18,310 nucleotides of DNA. It comes from Syncephalastrum monosporum B8922 (lineage: Eukaryota; Mucoromycota; Mucoromycetes; Mucorales; Syncephalastraceae). How positions within the stretch are numbered: the stretch's first letter is position 1; every line of letters starts with the position of its first letter. Position numbers and translations under genes: made by a program. Positions 1 through 10,216 of the stretch are shown here, in pieces. The stretch spans positions 1 through 18,310 of the forward strand of contig JNEN01000735.1 in NCBI GenBank assembly GCA_000697355.1. Direction: 5' to 3'. Below the pieces are notes generated by a model. The model did not search any database, was not told the DNA's origin, and was given only the letters and a program-made list of their open reading frames with translations.

Positions 1-4
1 GCAG

Positions 5-188
5 GAATAATGGTCCAAACGCCTCTTACTTTGGTCCCGCTTCGCCGAATCCCGATCTTGATGGAAGTCATCCCCATCAATGTCCCAGCGTCACGCCCTG
101 ACACGGCCGGCTATCTATCGATAATGAAATCAGTAAGGCTAACAGACATGTCAATGGCTAAGAGTGCGTTGGCCTGCATATATGGCCC
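5..188 (+). repeat. Left arm of a diverged inverted repeat
   Basis: This stretch matches the reverse complement of 539-727 over about 185 bases, by eye roughly four fifths identical with a few one-base gaps. The longest identical block is 19 bases (ataatggtccaaacgcctc, from position 8 to 26), and further identical blocks occur around 57-68, 74-86 and 171-180. The arm begins within a few bases of the window edge, so the repeat may continue to the left. I recognise no transposase or reverse transcriptase in it. It could be a foldback element, a MITE-like repeat, or two copies of a dispersed repeat in opposite orientation. Confidence 0.8.
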
Positions 189-538
189 GAGGCAAGGCGC
201 TCGTGCTGAAAATACTAAAAAAGAATAAAAATAAAAAGCGTCTCCACTCTTAAGATACACATGAATATGCACTTGCACTTGCCTTGGTGTAAGACAGGGC
301 CCTCGTCCGCCAGTTAAGCCCGGTAACTTCATGTATACAGATGTAGAACGTTATTAATGATATCCAAAAAAAAAGCATTTTTTTCTACTTACTCGTTGCC
401 GTAGCGCGCATTGCACGCCATCTGAATAAAGTTCCTATCAGGAAATGCTGGTAGTATCTGTCACGGAAGCACCTATCAAGCTCTCTCTTGCACTTGCCTT
501 TGTACCAACGAGTGTCTTGACCGGGCCGAACCATCGTC

Positions 539-727
539 GAAGGACCACATATGCAGGCCAACTCACCCTTAGCCATTACCATGCCCGTTAGTCTTACCGA
601 TTGTCATTACCGACAGATAGCCTGCCATGTCAGGATGTGACGCCGGACATTGATGGGAGCGACTTCCATCAACATCGCGTGACGGCTCGGCGGGATCAAA
701 GAAGAGGAGGCGTTTGGACCATTATCC
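539..727 (-). repeat. Right arm of a diverged inverted repeat
   Basis: Reverse-complement partner of 5-188. Indels of one base shift the reading frame between the two arms (for example a one-base difference near 92 against 642), which argues against both arms being selected as protein-coding. The 350-base spacer between the arms holds a 14-base direct repeat (cttgcacttgcctt at 272-285 and 487-500). Confidence 0.8.
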
Positions 728-3700
728 CCACTATTTCGCGCGGAATACGGTTCAAGAACGATAGCAAGAGTCCCGGAGAGATTCTGGAGGTCCAAGAAGT
801 AGACAGTAGAGGCCTCACAGGTGTCGCTGGTCTCTATACAGAGCGGTTGAGTCGTGCCTTCCTGCTCGCTCTCGCTCCGAGGCAGCAGTGCGAGTCCCTC
901 ACCCAGAGACATAACGGCCCAGGAGCAACAAGAGAAGCCAATCCAACCTGGACTTTACGGAGGGGCATGGTGGACAGGATCCATGGACTTCGGTTTGGAC
1001 GGGCAGACAAGGTCACATCGGCCGACGGGGGCGCCTCCCCAGACAGACAAAGGAGCGACATGGGAACGGAAAAGAGGAGATGGCAACGACGGCAAAGAGG
1101 AAGAGCAAGCGGAGAAGGAGGACGAGGAGGAAAGAGCAGGAGCGGAGGCGAGTGGTAGAAGGAGCCGTCGTGAGGGAGGCGGAGGACAAGGACGAGGAGA
1201 AGGAATGGAATGGGTGGTGCCGAACGCCCACGCGTGCCGACATACAGCACCTGGCATTCCCACCGTGTCCAAAGGGCGGACGTGCGCGAGCTGGAACTTG
1301 TCGCCTTTTTTTCCCTCTGCTTGGCCAGTGCTCCGAGCTGATGCCAGTGTGTGTTTGATGTCGCACCTTTGTGTTGGGCCGTGTAGGGCAGCGCTCCGCA
1401 GTGCGCTTTCGCTCGTGGGAAATCATGCGTCGTTTGTCATTGGATCGTCATCGATTGTCGTCTGCCATTGGGTAGGTGCTTGAATAATGGTTCTTTTTGC
1501 GCGTTGCACGATGGTCTGGACCTGGGAGCAAAGTGAGAGTGCCGAGTGAGTGGATCAGTCAGACTTCTATTTGGGTCAAGATTGCTACAGTACTTACTGT
1601 TGGTCTCTGCAGAAGCACGCAAACACCAAAAGATCGCATTTTGCCATGGCGGCAAGGAGTGTGGCAGTGCTATTTTTTCAGCAGCAGCCGTGTGTTTGAT
1701 GCTAGAAATAAGGTAAATGTCAATAAAACCATGTCTGTGTGGAGCTGTGAAGCATGTCATGCCATGCCATGCAGAATAACAATGAAAACTTACCACATTT
1801 TTGGAATCGATATGTGCGAGAGGCTTCAGACCAGGATGGTCACCTCAAGTCAGCTTGGCTTACTCGCCGGGTGCTGTTATTTTTGATGTATCTTGTGCTT
1901 GTTTTGTGCGATAAAGGACAATGGTTTCCTTGGTTTTGGTGCCTTTGCAGCTGTCAGAGATTCACAGAGACTTGTGCGACGTGTGCTTGGGACGTGCGCG
2001 TGGACGAGATCAAAGTCATGGCGTTGTCTGATGGCAGAACAATGAGATTCATGACCAGAGTTTCGTCAATGAAGACACTTACTTTTGTGAGAGACGCGTT
2101 GAAAGAGAGGTGTTGGATGGTGTTTTTTTTTTTTTTTTGCTGCGGTTTATGTGTTGTTGCCAGTGGGTTGGTCGTGTTGGGTCTGGTGACCATGCGCTTG
2201 CCTTTTCCGACCTGCTGCGACTCTACCCGATGGCGATTTTTTGACCTTGCTTCTATCCATAAAGACGATGCTATCATATAGTAACCTATAGAAATATATA
2301 GATAGATATATGGATAGATATACGTCTCTACTGCTTTTTTGCAAAAAACAAATGTCTCTTGCTCTTTGCTACTTTTTTTTTCAGTGGCAGTATGAACATC
2401 TTATTCTGCTTCCCAAATCAGTAAATTCCAGAAAAGGCAAATTCCTGGTCGTGTCTGTCGTCTTGGATTTTATCGCTTCGTAATCAAAACACCAACGATC
2501 TGCATACTGCTTCTCTGAGGTCTCTGTACAAGTTTCAACCAACTCTCTACGGCGTCATTATCGTGTTTTCATCTGTTTGTAAATCATACAGAGGTGGAAG
2601 AAGTTCCATCCCAGCTGAAATGGAACGCATAAATTCCAATGCAGAAAATAAAAAAAAAAGAATCTCAGCAAGAGGCCACTGAACATAAGAGCAGGACAGC
2701 AGCCGTTGCAATTTTGCACTGCTAATATGTTTTAGAGATATGAGTATACTCATCAAGCATCAAGCAGTGGGCGAAGACTTGTCTCTGGTTTGACACCGTC
2801 CACCCACCCGGGTGTACCTTTCGCTAACAATCGCCTGCCACGCAACTACCACCACCCGTGCCTCTCGTGCTATCAATTGAGAGTTGCTCGGTACTGTTCA
2901 AAAAGACATCATGAATGTTGTGTTGTGTGAGAGGCGAACGCAAACCAACAGGGTTGATGAATATCTCCATCGCTTCTCTGTCGTCCTCAAAGCGCTGGCT
3001 TCACACCGTTCATCCGCCGACTTCATTTATGTGCCTATCGCAAGAATAAAAAAATTCAGCTGTCTATGATATTTCCTCCACCCAAAGTTGACTAGCGCGA
3101 GTAATTGTTATTTTATTCCAATGTATGTCTCATATAGCTACAATGTAGAGCTAAGGATCAGACGACTGCATACCAAAAGAGAACATACGAGTAATACAAT
3201 GCATAAAATATGACAGCAGATTACACAGAGCAAGTTCCTAGTCTGTTATTACCGGACGCTTGACGTTAAACCAGCACAACTTGCATTTTAATGCAAAGCT
3301 TCCTAGCTAGTTAGATTGACAGAATTAAGTTCGCATCAAGGGCTACAGAGTTTGAAGAGCACTGTACAATACAGAACTGTATAGAGGTGAATACTGAATG
3401 TCAATTCGCGATTTTCGAGCACATCAGAGTGCAATAATATTACTGAGCGGCATTAAGGCAAAGTTATAGCGTCGATACAAAGCCGGTGGTACTTCCAGTC
3501 TATTGGATTGTTGACATGGCATAGAAGGAAATGAAGTTATCAAATAATCCTAGCCTTAGTTCTGAGTCAATAGTATCCGTTTTGAAAAGCTATTTGCCAT
3601 CCTTGCGCTGCTCCCCGTTTGAATATATGCGTTAGTAGGCGCTACCTTGCTAATTGATAATGCCTTACATGAGTCCACTGATATCATTGGATTCAGGAGT

Positions 3701-3971
3701 GCGTATTACAAAGCAAAATGATAACAAAGTCGCTCAAAGCGGATGTCTCGCATCGTGCACTGCAGGTGTCAGCCATAGCGATGTGAAGGAATCGCATTGA
3801 CGGGTCACAGCGTGAATATATTACAGTTGTACAGTGGGAGTGTCTACGGAGAAGAGCTGAGTTGCCTTTTTGAGCGGGACGAAAGACACCCTTTCTGACT
3901 GACTGACTGACTGACTTTTTGCTTTTCTGCGTCTGCGCTTTTTACTCAACCAGAAACGAAGCTAACACACC
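728..3971. other. Gene-poor stretch with low-complexity tracts
   Basis: I find no gene here. Reading frames longer than 100 codons exist on both strands between about 600 and 2280, but they overlap each other, carry no recognisable family motif, and several coincide with a purine-rich tract at about 1075-1215 (many gga, gag and aag triplets) that keeps frames open by composition. A run of 16 T lies at 2123-2138 and an AT-rich gata-type microsatellite at about 2290-2325. The part from 3060 to 3890 is AT-richer, has stops in all frames, and looks like plain intergenic DNA. The last bases act as the upstream region of the CTNNBL1 gene. Confidence 0.5.
3895..3916. repeat. CTGA tetranucleotide repeat, five units
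   Basis: Five perfect ctga units followed by ct, then a T-rich stretch. It sits 56 bases before the CTNNBL1 start codon, so it probably falls in the 5' UTR or core promoter of that gene. A role is not visible. Confidence 0.85.
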
Positions 3972-6240
3972 ATGAATATCGACGAGATGTTCAAGGTATG
4001 CTCAACCTGGTATCGGTGCTATGATAGACTGACGCGATCGATAGATCCCGGCCATTCCGGCTGGACGGAACAAGCGAAAAATGCCAGAGACGCCTGACGT
4101 CGATTTCCTGGACAAGTACCGCGAAGCAGACAATGAGCAGCAGGAACACAAACGACGCAACACGGAGAGCGCAGAGACCAACGACGAAGACGACATGCAG
4201 GGATACTCTGTGCAGGACTACTTTGAGGACGAACAGGACGACGAAGGTCGATTCTTTGGCGGCGGCTTAACGGACGAACAAAGCAGATTGCTCGATCTCG
4301 TCGATGAATACGATGTAGAAGAGGCAAGCACCCGACAACAAGAGTACACTATCTGTCCTTACAACGCGACTTACACATGGAAACCCTATGTAGCCTGATG
4401 CATTGACGGCGAGCACCGTCAAAAAGATGATCCTTAAACTGGAAAAAGCCATCAATAAGAACCAAGAACTGCGCGTGCGCTATGCGGATCAACCCGAAAA
4501 GTTCATGGAGTCTGAGGCAGACCTCGACGAGGAGATCAAAAACATGCTGACACTGACCCAGGCCCCGCACCTGTATCCAGAACTCGTCAATCTTGGCACA
4601 GTCGCGTCGCTCTTGTCACTCCTGAGCCATGATAACACGGATATTGCCATCGACGCCATTGAGCTCGTCAACGAACTCACGGACGAAGATGTCGGCACCG
4701 CCGAGGATGAGCTGGAACGCTCAGAGGAAGCAGAGCAAGGCATGAGGGCACTTGTCGATGCATTGGTAGGGTGACGCTCTCCACACGCGTTCGTTTGTCT
4801 TCTCACACACGTGCTTGTTAGCTCGAGAACGAACTACTGGAGCTTCTGGTGCAGAACTTGGGACGTTTAGACGAATCAGAGGAATCCGATCGGCAGGGTG
4901 TATTCAAACTTTTGGGCATTATGGAGAACTTGCTCAGCCTCGAGCCTACGCTTGCCGACCGAATCGCACTCAAGACCGAACTGCTGCCGTGGTTGTTGAA
5001 GCGCATTCAGCCCAAGGGGTACGATTCTAACCGTGGATACGCAAGCGAAATTCTCTCCATTCTTCTTCAGGATAGTCGAGGTAATCAGAGCTCGATCTTA
5101 CTGGATGGCTTTGAATTGAATTGTACCCTCCCATGTAGATATTCGTTTGAAGGTTAACGAGCAGGGTGGTATGGATATCCTTTTACGAGCCTTGTCGGTA
5201 TGTCAACTAGCGTGTCCTTCTATTCGTCCGTTCTGATGATGTTATTTTCGCTCAGGCCTATCGCAAAAAGGACCCGGCAGACGAAGACGAAGTTGAGATG
5301 GTGGAGAATTTCTTTAACGCGCTGTGTTCCATGCTGAACGAAACTGAAGTGAAGCAAAGTTTCCTCGAGGCAGAAGGCGTGGAGTTGATGCTCATCATGA
5401 TGAAGTAACGCAAGCAATCCATCAAAAGTGAGCGTGGTAGCTCATACGTGTCAATAGGGAACGCACCTTAGGCCGCATTCGATCCGTCAAGGTTCTGAAC
5501 TATGCCATGACAGGCGAGCATGGACGTGGTAACTGTGAGCGGTTCGTAGAAGCATCGGGTCTCAAGGTCCTCTTCCCCCTCTTTATGGGCAAGGTACGTG
5601 TGTCGATTGCTTTCATCCTATTCACAGGGACTCAATGATCCATAAACCAGGGCTCTAAAAAGTTGAAGAAAGCACACAAGTCATTCAAAGAATCGGAAGA
5701 TGAAGGCAAGTTGAGAAGGGATGACAGTCTGAGCCCCTGTGCTAAGATACACAAATATCTGTAGAACACATCATGTGTATCATCTTGTCCTTACTGCGCA
5801 ATTTCTCACAGCGCGACGTTCAACGCTTACGCCTCATCCGTAAGTTTACAGAGGATGATTATGAAAAAGTGGATCGTTTGCTGGAGATGAAGGAGCACTA
5901 CGAGTCTGCCGACAAGCGAGTGCAAGCCGAGATCGAGGAACAGAAGAAGGAACTGGATGAAGACGAATTCGAAGAGTACGCGGACGACTTCTACCTGCGG
6001 CGACTGGATGCTGGTCTCTTTACGCTGCAGCGCGTGTGCCTCGTGATTGCAGCGCTGAGCGCTGAAGATAATGGGATCAAACAACGCACACTGATGCTGC
6101 TGAAACGCCAGGGCAGTGACATCTCGAGCGTATTTGCGATTCTCGGCGAAGAAGTAGCCTTGATGGCGGATTTCAAGTACTTGAGAAGCATGGCGCAGGG
6201 CGGTGCGGTCGCGACGGATGAGGCACGCGCTACGCAGTAA
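3972..6240 (+). CDS. CTNNBL1: Beta-catenin-like protein 1 (CTNNBL1/NAP), spliceosome-associated armadillo-repeat protein
   Basis: Nine exons give about 602 residues: 3972-3995, 4045-4323, 4394-4765, 4822-5080, 5139-5197, 5256-5404, 5458-5593, 5651-5705, 5765-6240. Human CTNNBL1 has 563. An acidic N-terminal region with a basic cluster (GRNKRK) is followed by the family core: STVKKMILKLEKAINKNQEL, then PEKFMESEADLDEEI, LLSHDNTDIAIDAIELVNEL, a VQNLGRLDES block, a PWLLKRIQPK block, NYAMTGEHGRGNCERFVEA, and near the C-terminus the hallmark FYLRRLDAGLFTLQRVC. The family consists of armadillo-type helical repeats and acts in the nucleus with the Prp19/CDC5L complex; that role is from family knowledge. 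Intron 8 (5706-5764) must use a GC donor to keep frame. Intron 2 may start at 4324 (GC donor) or 4315 (GT donor), a three-residue difference. The downstream neighbour on the same strand is an unrelated GST. Confidence 0.93.
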
Positions 6241-6250
6241 AAAAAGCCTA

Positions 6251-6256
6251 AATAAA
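6251..6256 (+). terminator. Polyadenylation signal AATAAA of CTNNBL1
   Basis: An exact AATAAA lies 11 bases after the CTNNBL1 stop codon. It is close to the stop for a poly(A) signal, which would give a very short 3' UTR. Confidence 0.55.
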
Positions 6257-6912
6257 AGCAATGCATTCCCCGCCCCCCTCCCGGGGCAATCCCATATTCA
6301 GTGTTTCTCATGTCTACACCGATCCATACCACTGGAGGCCTGATGACCCTCAGCCATGTCTTAACTCTAATATATTTATGCGCTTAGCATTCGCGTTGTA
6401 ACACGAGAAATTATGAACCCAGCATGGACGCGTCACGCCACGCATCCTGTACGCAATGCAACGCTTCCATTGGTCGGATGTTGCGCGTAGATACGCACAA
6501 CGACGTGATGTGTCTGGACGTTGCGCAAGATGACGCAAGGAGATCCATCAGAAACATGATCCTAATGACATGCTCGTACTTGCTAGTGTTGTTTTGTATA
6601 TCTTTGGCCGATGGAAAAGCTCCACCCATGATGGTTTGGTTATAGCTTCAACCCAAGGAAGTTAGTGTGTGTGTGTGCGGTCCCCAGTCCCAGAAACAGA
6701 GGTGTCTCGAGCTAGTTCCAAGTGAGATCATGAGTGAGAACAAAGCCAAGTCAAAAACAGCAAGTATGTGTTAATCCGTCAGGGAGTGCACAACCAAGCG
6801 GGTTTGATTTGTCATCAAATACGCTCCGCAGTAAGACGACACAAGCATAAATTACCTCAGGGCCGAGGGCTGACTGGCTGGTTCTCACACCTCTCGTCTC
6901 ATTTTACACCTC
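6257..6912. other. Intergenic region between CTNNBL1 and GST
   Basis: No gene is supported. It contains a 13-base GT microsatellite (6665-6677), an ATTGG (inverted CCAAT) at about 6470, and a pyrimidine-rich stretch just before the GST start (ctcacacctctcgtctcatt, 6886-6905). A 73-codon frame at 6424-6645 has a hydrophobic segment but no family signature. Confidence 0.5.
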
Positions 6913-7828
6913 ATGGCGCCCATCCACCTCTACGATCTCAAGCTCGACAATGAAGAGCACTGGTCTCCTAACCCTGCCAAGGTGAATACTCGGATCCATA
7001 TCTGCGCGTATCAGTCTCGTCATAGCAGGAAAACACTGACTCCTTCTGTTGTAGACCCGCTTCGCGTTGAACGTCAAGGGTCTCGCGTACGACACCACCT
7101 TCATGTCATTCTTTGACATCCACAAGGAGATTCCCAACATCACGTAAGCATTCCGGGACGGGAAAGTAGAAGGACCCAGCTAAATAACACATCGCGCCCT
7201 CTGGACAGTAAAACGGGTGAGCGTCCTACTGTGCCGGTCATTGACGACAACGGCAAGGTGATCCAAGACTCGTGGAAAATTGCAGAGTACCTCGACGAGA
7301 AGTACCCCGAGCCGAGCCTCTTCCATGGCAACCCTGGTCTGCACCAGTTCTTCCTGAACTGGTGCTTCTCTAACGTGGGCCGACACGCCTTCCTGCTCCT
7401 CCTTCCCGTTTTATACTCGAGACTTGACAAAGACATCCAGCCTTGGTTCCGTGAGACGCGCGAGAAGATGCTCGGCGCGTCCCTTGAAGAGGCGTCCAAA
7501 GACCAAGCAGGCCACATCGCCAACATGAAGGCCGGTCTCGAGTCGGTGGAAGCCGTTCTCGCCGACAACGACTATGTCACCGGTCCTAAAAGTGAGTCTT
7601 GGATTGGGTGTAATGGCTGCTGCTACCCGTTTTGCTGACTCTCTCTCTCTCTCTCATTTCTTCTACCTAGTCGGTTTCGCTGACATTATTCTTATGGGTG
7701 TTCTTCACATGCTTTGCGTACTGAACAACGAAGTGTTCCAGAAGGATGTGCTTGGCTCCTTTAAGAACATCAACGCCTGGTGGAGCCGCGTTGAGAAATA
7801 TACCAAGGACAAGCCTCCGACTGCTTAA
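6913..7828 (+). CDS. Glutathione S-transferase, fungal FuA/etherase-like type
   Basis: Four exons (6913-6981, 7055-7143, 7209-7591, 7671-7828) encode 232 residues, a normal cytosolic GST length. The N-terminal thioredoxin fold carries WSPNPAKTRFALNVKG, where the Ser at position 18 is the likely glutathione-activating residue in this class, then the cis-proline motif TVPVIDD and the glutathione-binding stretch DSWKIAEYLDEKYPE. The rest is an all-helical C-terminal domain ending in NAWWSRVEKYTKDKPPTA. The arrangement recalls the beta-etherase-like GSTs common in wood-decay fungi; conjugation or reduction of aromatic or stress-derived electrophiles is a family-level inference. Exon phases 0, 2 and 1 join cleanly. 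Intron 3 holds a CT-repeat pyrimidine tract at about 7639-7655. The gene converges on the GH43 gene with 74 bases between stops. Confidence 0.9.
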
Positions 7829-7853
7829 ACTACCTCTTTCTTGAAGAAACAAA

Positions 7854-7859
7854 AATAAA
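7854..7859 (+). terminator. Polyadenylation signal AATAAA of the GST gene
   Basis: An exact AATAAA lies 26 bases after the GST stop, inside the 74-base gap to the stop of the convergent GH43 gene, so the two 3' UTRs probably overlap. Confidence 0.6.
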
Positions 7860-7902
7860 CCTGTTTGCGTTGTATATAAAATATGATATATTTGTGGTTC
7901 TG

Positions 7903-9739
7903 TCACATGACGGCTTGATCTTTAAATTCATAAGCGAAATCCATGAACTTGGCCGAGCCGTGGCTCTGGCTTGAAGCAAAAATGCCCATGAGAACGCCTG
8001 TACAAGACAGACAGAGTGAACAGACCAATGAGAATGGGGTGCTACGGTCAGATCGTGCATGCTTACCTGTAAACCCAAAGGAGAAGGACTTGGCGTCGAT
8101 GGATCCAAGCTGCTTCCCATCATAGAAGAACTTATAACCGTTTACGGTTGCTTCGATGCTCAACGCGATTGTGCGTTCTCCGTCTTTCTCAAGTGGGGAA
8201 CTTATCTCCTGAGCATCATCTCCACATTGTGTGGATAGGAGTGCTTTCCCTTGCACGCATCCGATAGATGCATAGTGGCGCGCATCGAGATAGATAGCCA
8301 AGCCGGCATAGAGCGAGGCATCTTTAGGCAACACGAGGATGACAGAAGCGCGGCAGCCAACGTGACTTTGTCGCAAAGCAACAAAAGTGGGCGAACCCGT
8401 CAGCGTGTCGAGAGCAGGTGCCTCGGGATTGGCATGAAGCGTGATCGAAAAAGGGTTGGATGATTCGGTCACGTAGTTGCCCATATTGGGAAGGCGAATC
8501 CACAGCCAGTCATTCACCCACTGGCCGTTATCATGAATGAAGGGGTACCGCAGCGTGTCCTGTTCGCGCCAATTCAAGTTGGCAGACAGAGTGGAGCGGG
8601 TCGATACTTGCACTGGGCGTGTGACGATCGGCCAAGGCTGGTCGTCCGGCCAGGAAATGGGATGTAAAAATGTCTCTCTGCCCATCGGGAACCTGCCCTG
8701 GTAGTTCCTGCAAGCCAGCAGGACCATCCACCACTGGTCATGCTGGTCCTGAAAAAGGTCGGCATGGCCTGTACACTGTACAATGGCGTCTGGCAGATCG
8801 GCGTGCGTCAGGATAGGGTTGTGTGGACAGGCTTCCCAGTCGGCCTCGGGAGCGCGCCAGTCGCGTGCGCGAGCCATCACAACGCGGTGGCCCTCCTCCG
8901 TGCCGCCTATTTTCATATGGGTCGTGAGTTTTGTGATCCAATACGATATTGTTATGGGATGCGTGATAGGTGTTCACACACGCAAAGAATGTCGACTGCA
9001 ATTATACACATGCCTTCAGCCAGAATCAAGTAGTACCAGCCATTTTTGTGTTGTAAGACGTGAGGTGCCTCGGGGGCTTTTTGACCCGTGCCTGACCACA
9101 GTCGTTGAGGGACTTGGTCCGGGTGGGAGAGGTTGATCTGCGAGATCTCTGGGCGCACACGCCAGTAGAAGGAGCCTTGAATGTAGATGTCCTTGCCGTC
9201 GAAAAAGGGCGAGGTATCATACCCCGGATAATCAAAGTAGATCGGGTCAGACCACGGACCCGCGGGATGGGATGCCTTCACATAGAAATTTTTCCAACGG
9301 CTTGTGTCATGCGCCGGTTTGTCTGCCAGCACGAGGGTCGTGACAATGTAGAACACACCATCGTGATGGCGAATCGTGGGTGCCCAGAGCCCTCCATTGA
9401 TGACCGTCTGTGCGAGCCCAGGTACCTGATCGACGCGATCAATCGCATTGCCTTTTCAAAGAATGAGTGAGCTTTCTCTCTCTCTCTCACTCTCTCTCTC
9501 TCCTGACGACTACGATGCCCTTTGCTTTTATCTGTCTTTTCTGTGCCTCGCTTACCTATATGCGCCCACGAAACCAGGTCTTTGGAGTGGTATATCGGTA
9601 GACCAGGGAAAAAGTTGAACGTGCTCGTCACAAGATAAAAGTCGTCGTTGCCAACGCGGCACAACGATGGATCTGGATTAAAACCAGGAATAATAGGGTT
9701 CGCAACAGCACGATGACGGGCACTGTTTTCACTCGACAT
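7903..9739 (-). CDS. Glycoside hydrolase family 43, beta-xylosidase/alpha-L-arabinofuranosidase-like, probably intracellular
   Basis: Four exons on the minus strand (9739-9556, 9451-9014, 8906-8067, 7997-7903) give 457 residues. The five-bladed propeller domain comes first: [20 protein letters not shown] with Asp23 as likely catalytic base, YDTSPFFDG with Asp140 as pKa-modulating Asp, and [20 protein letters not shown] with Glu189 as general acid. [20 protein letters not shown] follows. The C-terminal third matches the beta-sandwich domain of GH43 xylosidases ([19 protein letters not shown]). The protein starts [20 protein letters not shown], directly at the enzyme core, with no hydrophobic leader, so it is probably cytosolic. 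Substrate (xylo-oligosaccharide or arabinoside) cannot be fixed from sequence. Intron 2 is best read with a GC donor at 9013, which restores AEGGT. The gene is divergent from a sugar transporter, suggesting uptake and hydrolysis of an oligosaccharide. Confidence 0.92.
9471..9503. repeat. CT/GA microsatellite in GH43 intron 1
   Basis: Two CT runs separated by one interrupting base triplet occupy part of GH43 intron 1 (9452-9555). On the transcript strand they read as GA repeats, so the intron has a purine-rich rather than a pyrimidine-rich stretch upstream of its acceptor. Confidence 0.8.
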
Positions 9740-9977
9740 AATGTTGACACCTAAAGAGTACGGGTCTTTTCCTCTATTTGTAGCCTGACGTTTGTTCTTG
9801 TGTCTGGGTGAGACCTTGTGATGCGAACCATTTGAGATTTGTGTAATACTTTGCCGGGCGAATGCTTCGGCAATTAGGTAGATCTTTGTATTTCCCCTAA
9901 CTCCCGATACTATGTTCCTATACTTCGGTATCTTCCCAGTGTATGGACTTCTGCCCTGTCTTTGCCTGAACCGGGGC

Positions 9978-9999
9978 AAAAAAAAAAAAAAAAAAAAAA
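9978..9999. repeat. A22 homopolymer
   Basis: A run of 22 adenines in the divergent GH43/transporter upstream region. Poly(dA:dT) tracts commonly exclude nucleosomes in fungal promoters; the exact length is prone to sequencing error. Confidence 0.85.
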
Positions 10000-10216
10000 G
10001 CACCAAAGACCCCACACCAACAGCAATTGCGGGACAATGCCTCCACGGATTCATTTGGCACGACGGTAATTTCCCCGTGGGGTATCAAAAAAGCTCCTCT
10101 TTAACTCTCCCAACGTGGGCAAACGTAGCGCAAAAATACGCAGCCTCGGGTCAAAAAATTAAACTTGAGACAGTGAGAAAGATTCCATATCGAGTACCCA
10201 TCCCACTCTTACTGAG

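Noticed and set aside
601..1483. Several overlapping frames of 100 to 209 codons on both strands
   Set aside because: They overlap in opposite directions, some lack an ATG at the reported start, run through the purine-rich tract and one arm of the inverted repeat, and show no recognisable motif or consistent codon pattern.
1754..2281. A 175-codon plus-strand frame with a hydrophobic stretch
   Set aside because: Phe-rich part comes from the T16 run, Cys and Trp content is random-looking, and a 107-codon frame overlaps it on the other strand. No family resemblance.
2884..3069. A 61-codon plus-strand frame
   Set aside because: The reported start is not ATG; from the first ATG only about 52 residues remain, with no motif and no flanking signals.
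5727..5764. GT donors at 5727 and 5739 for CTNNBL1 intron 8
   Set aside because: In phase, but they would leave introns of 38 and 26 bases with poor donor sequences and insert residues absent from the family; the GC donor at 5706 fits better.
6424..6645. A 73-codon frame starting with ATG and holding a CxxC and a hydrophobic segment
   Set aside because: A minus-strand frame of equal length overlaps it, there is no family match, and the acgc-rich part looks like low-complexity DNA. Conservation in relatives would change this view.
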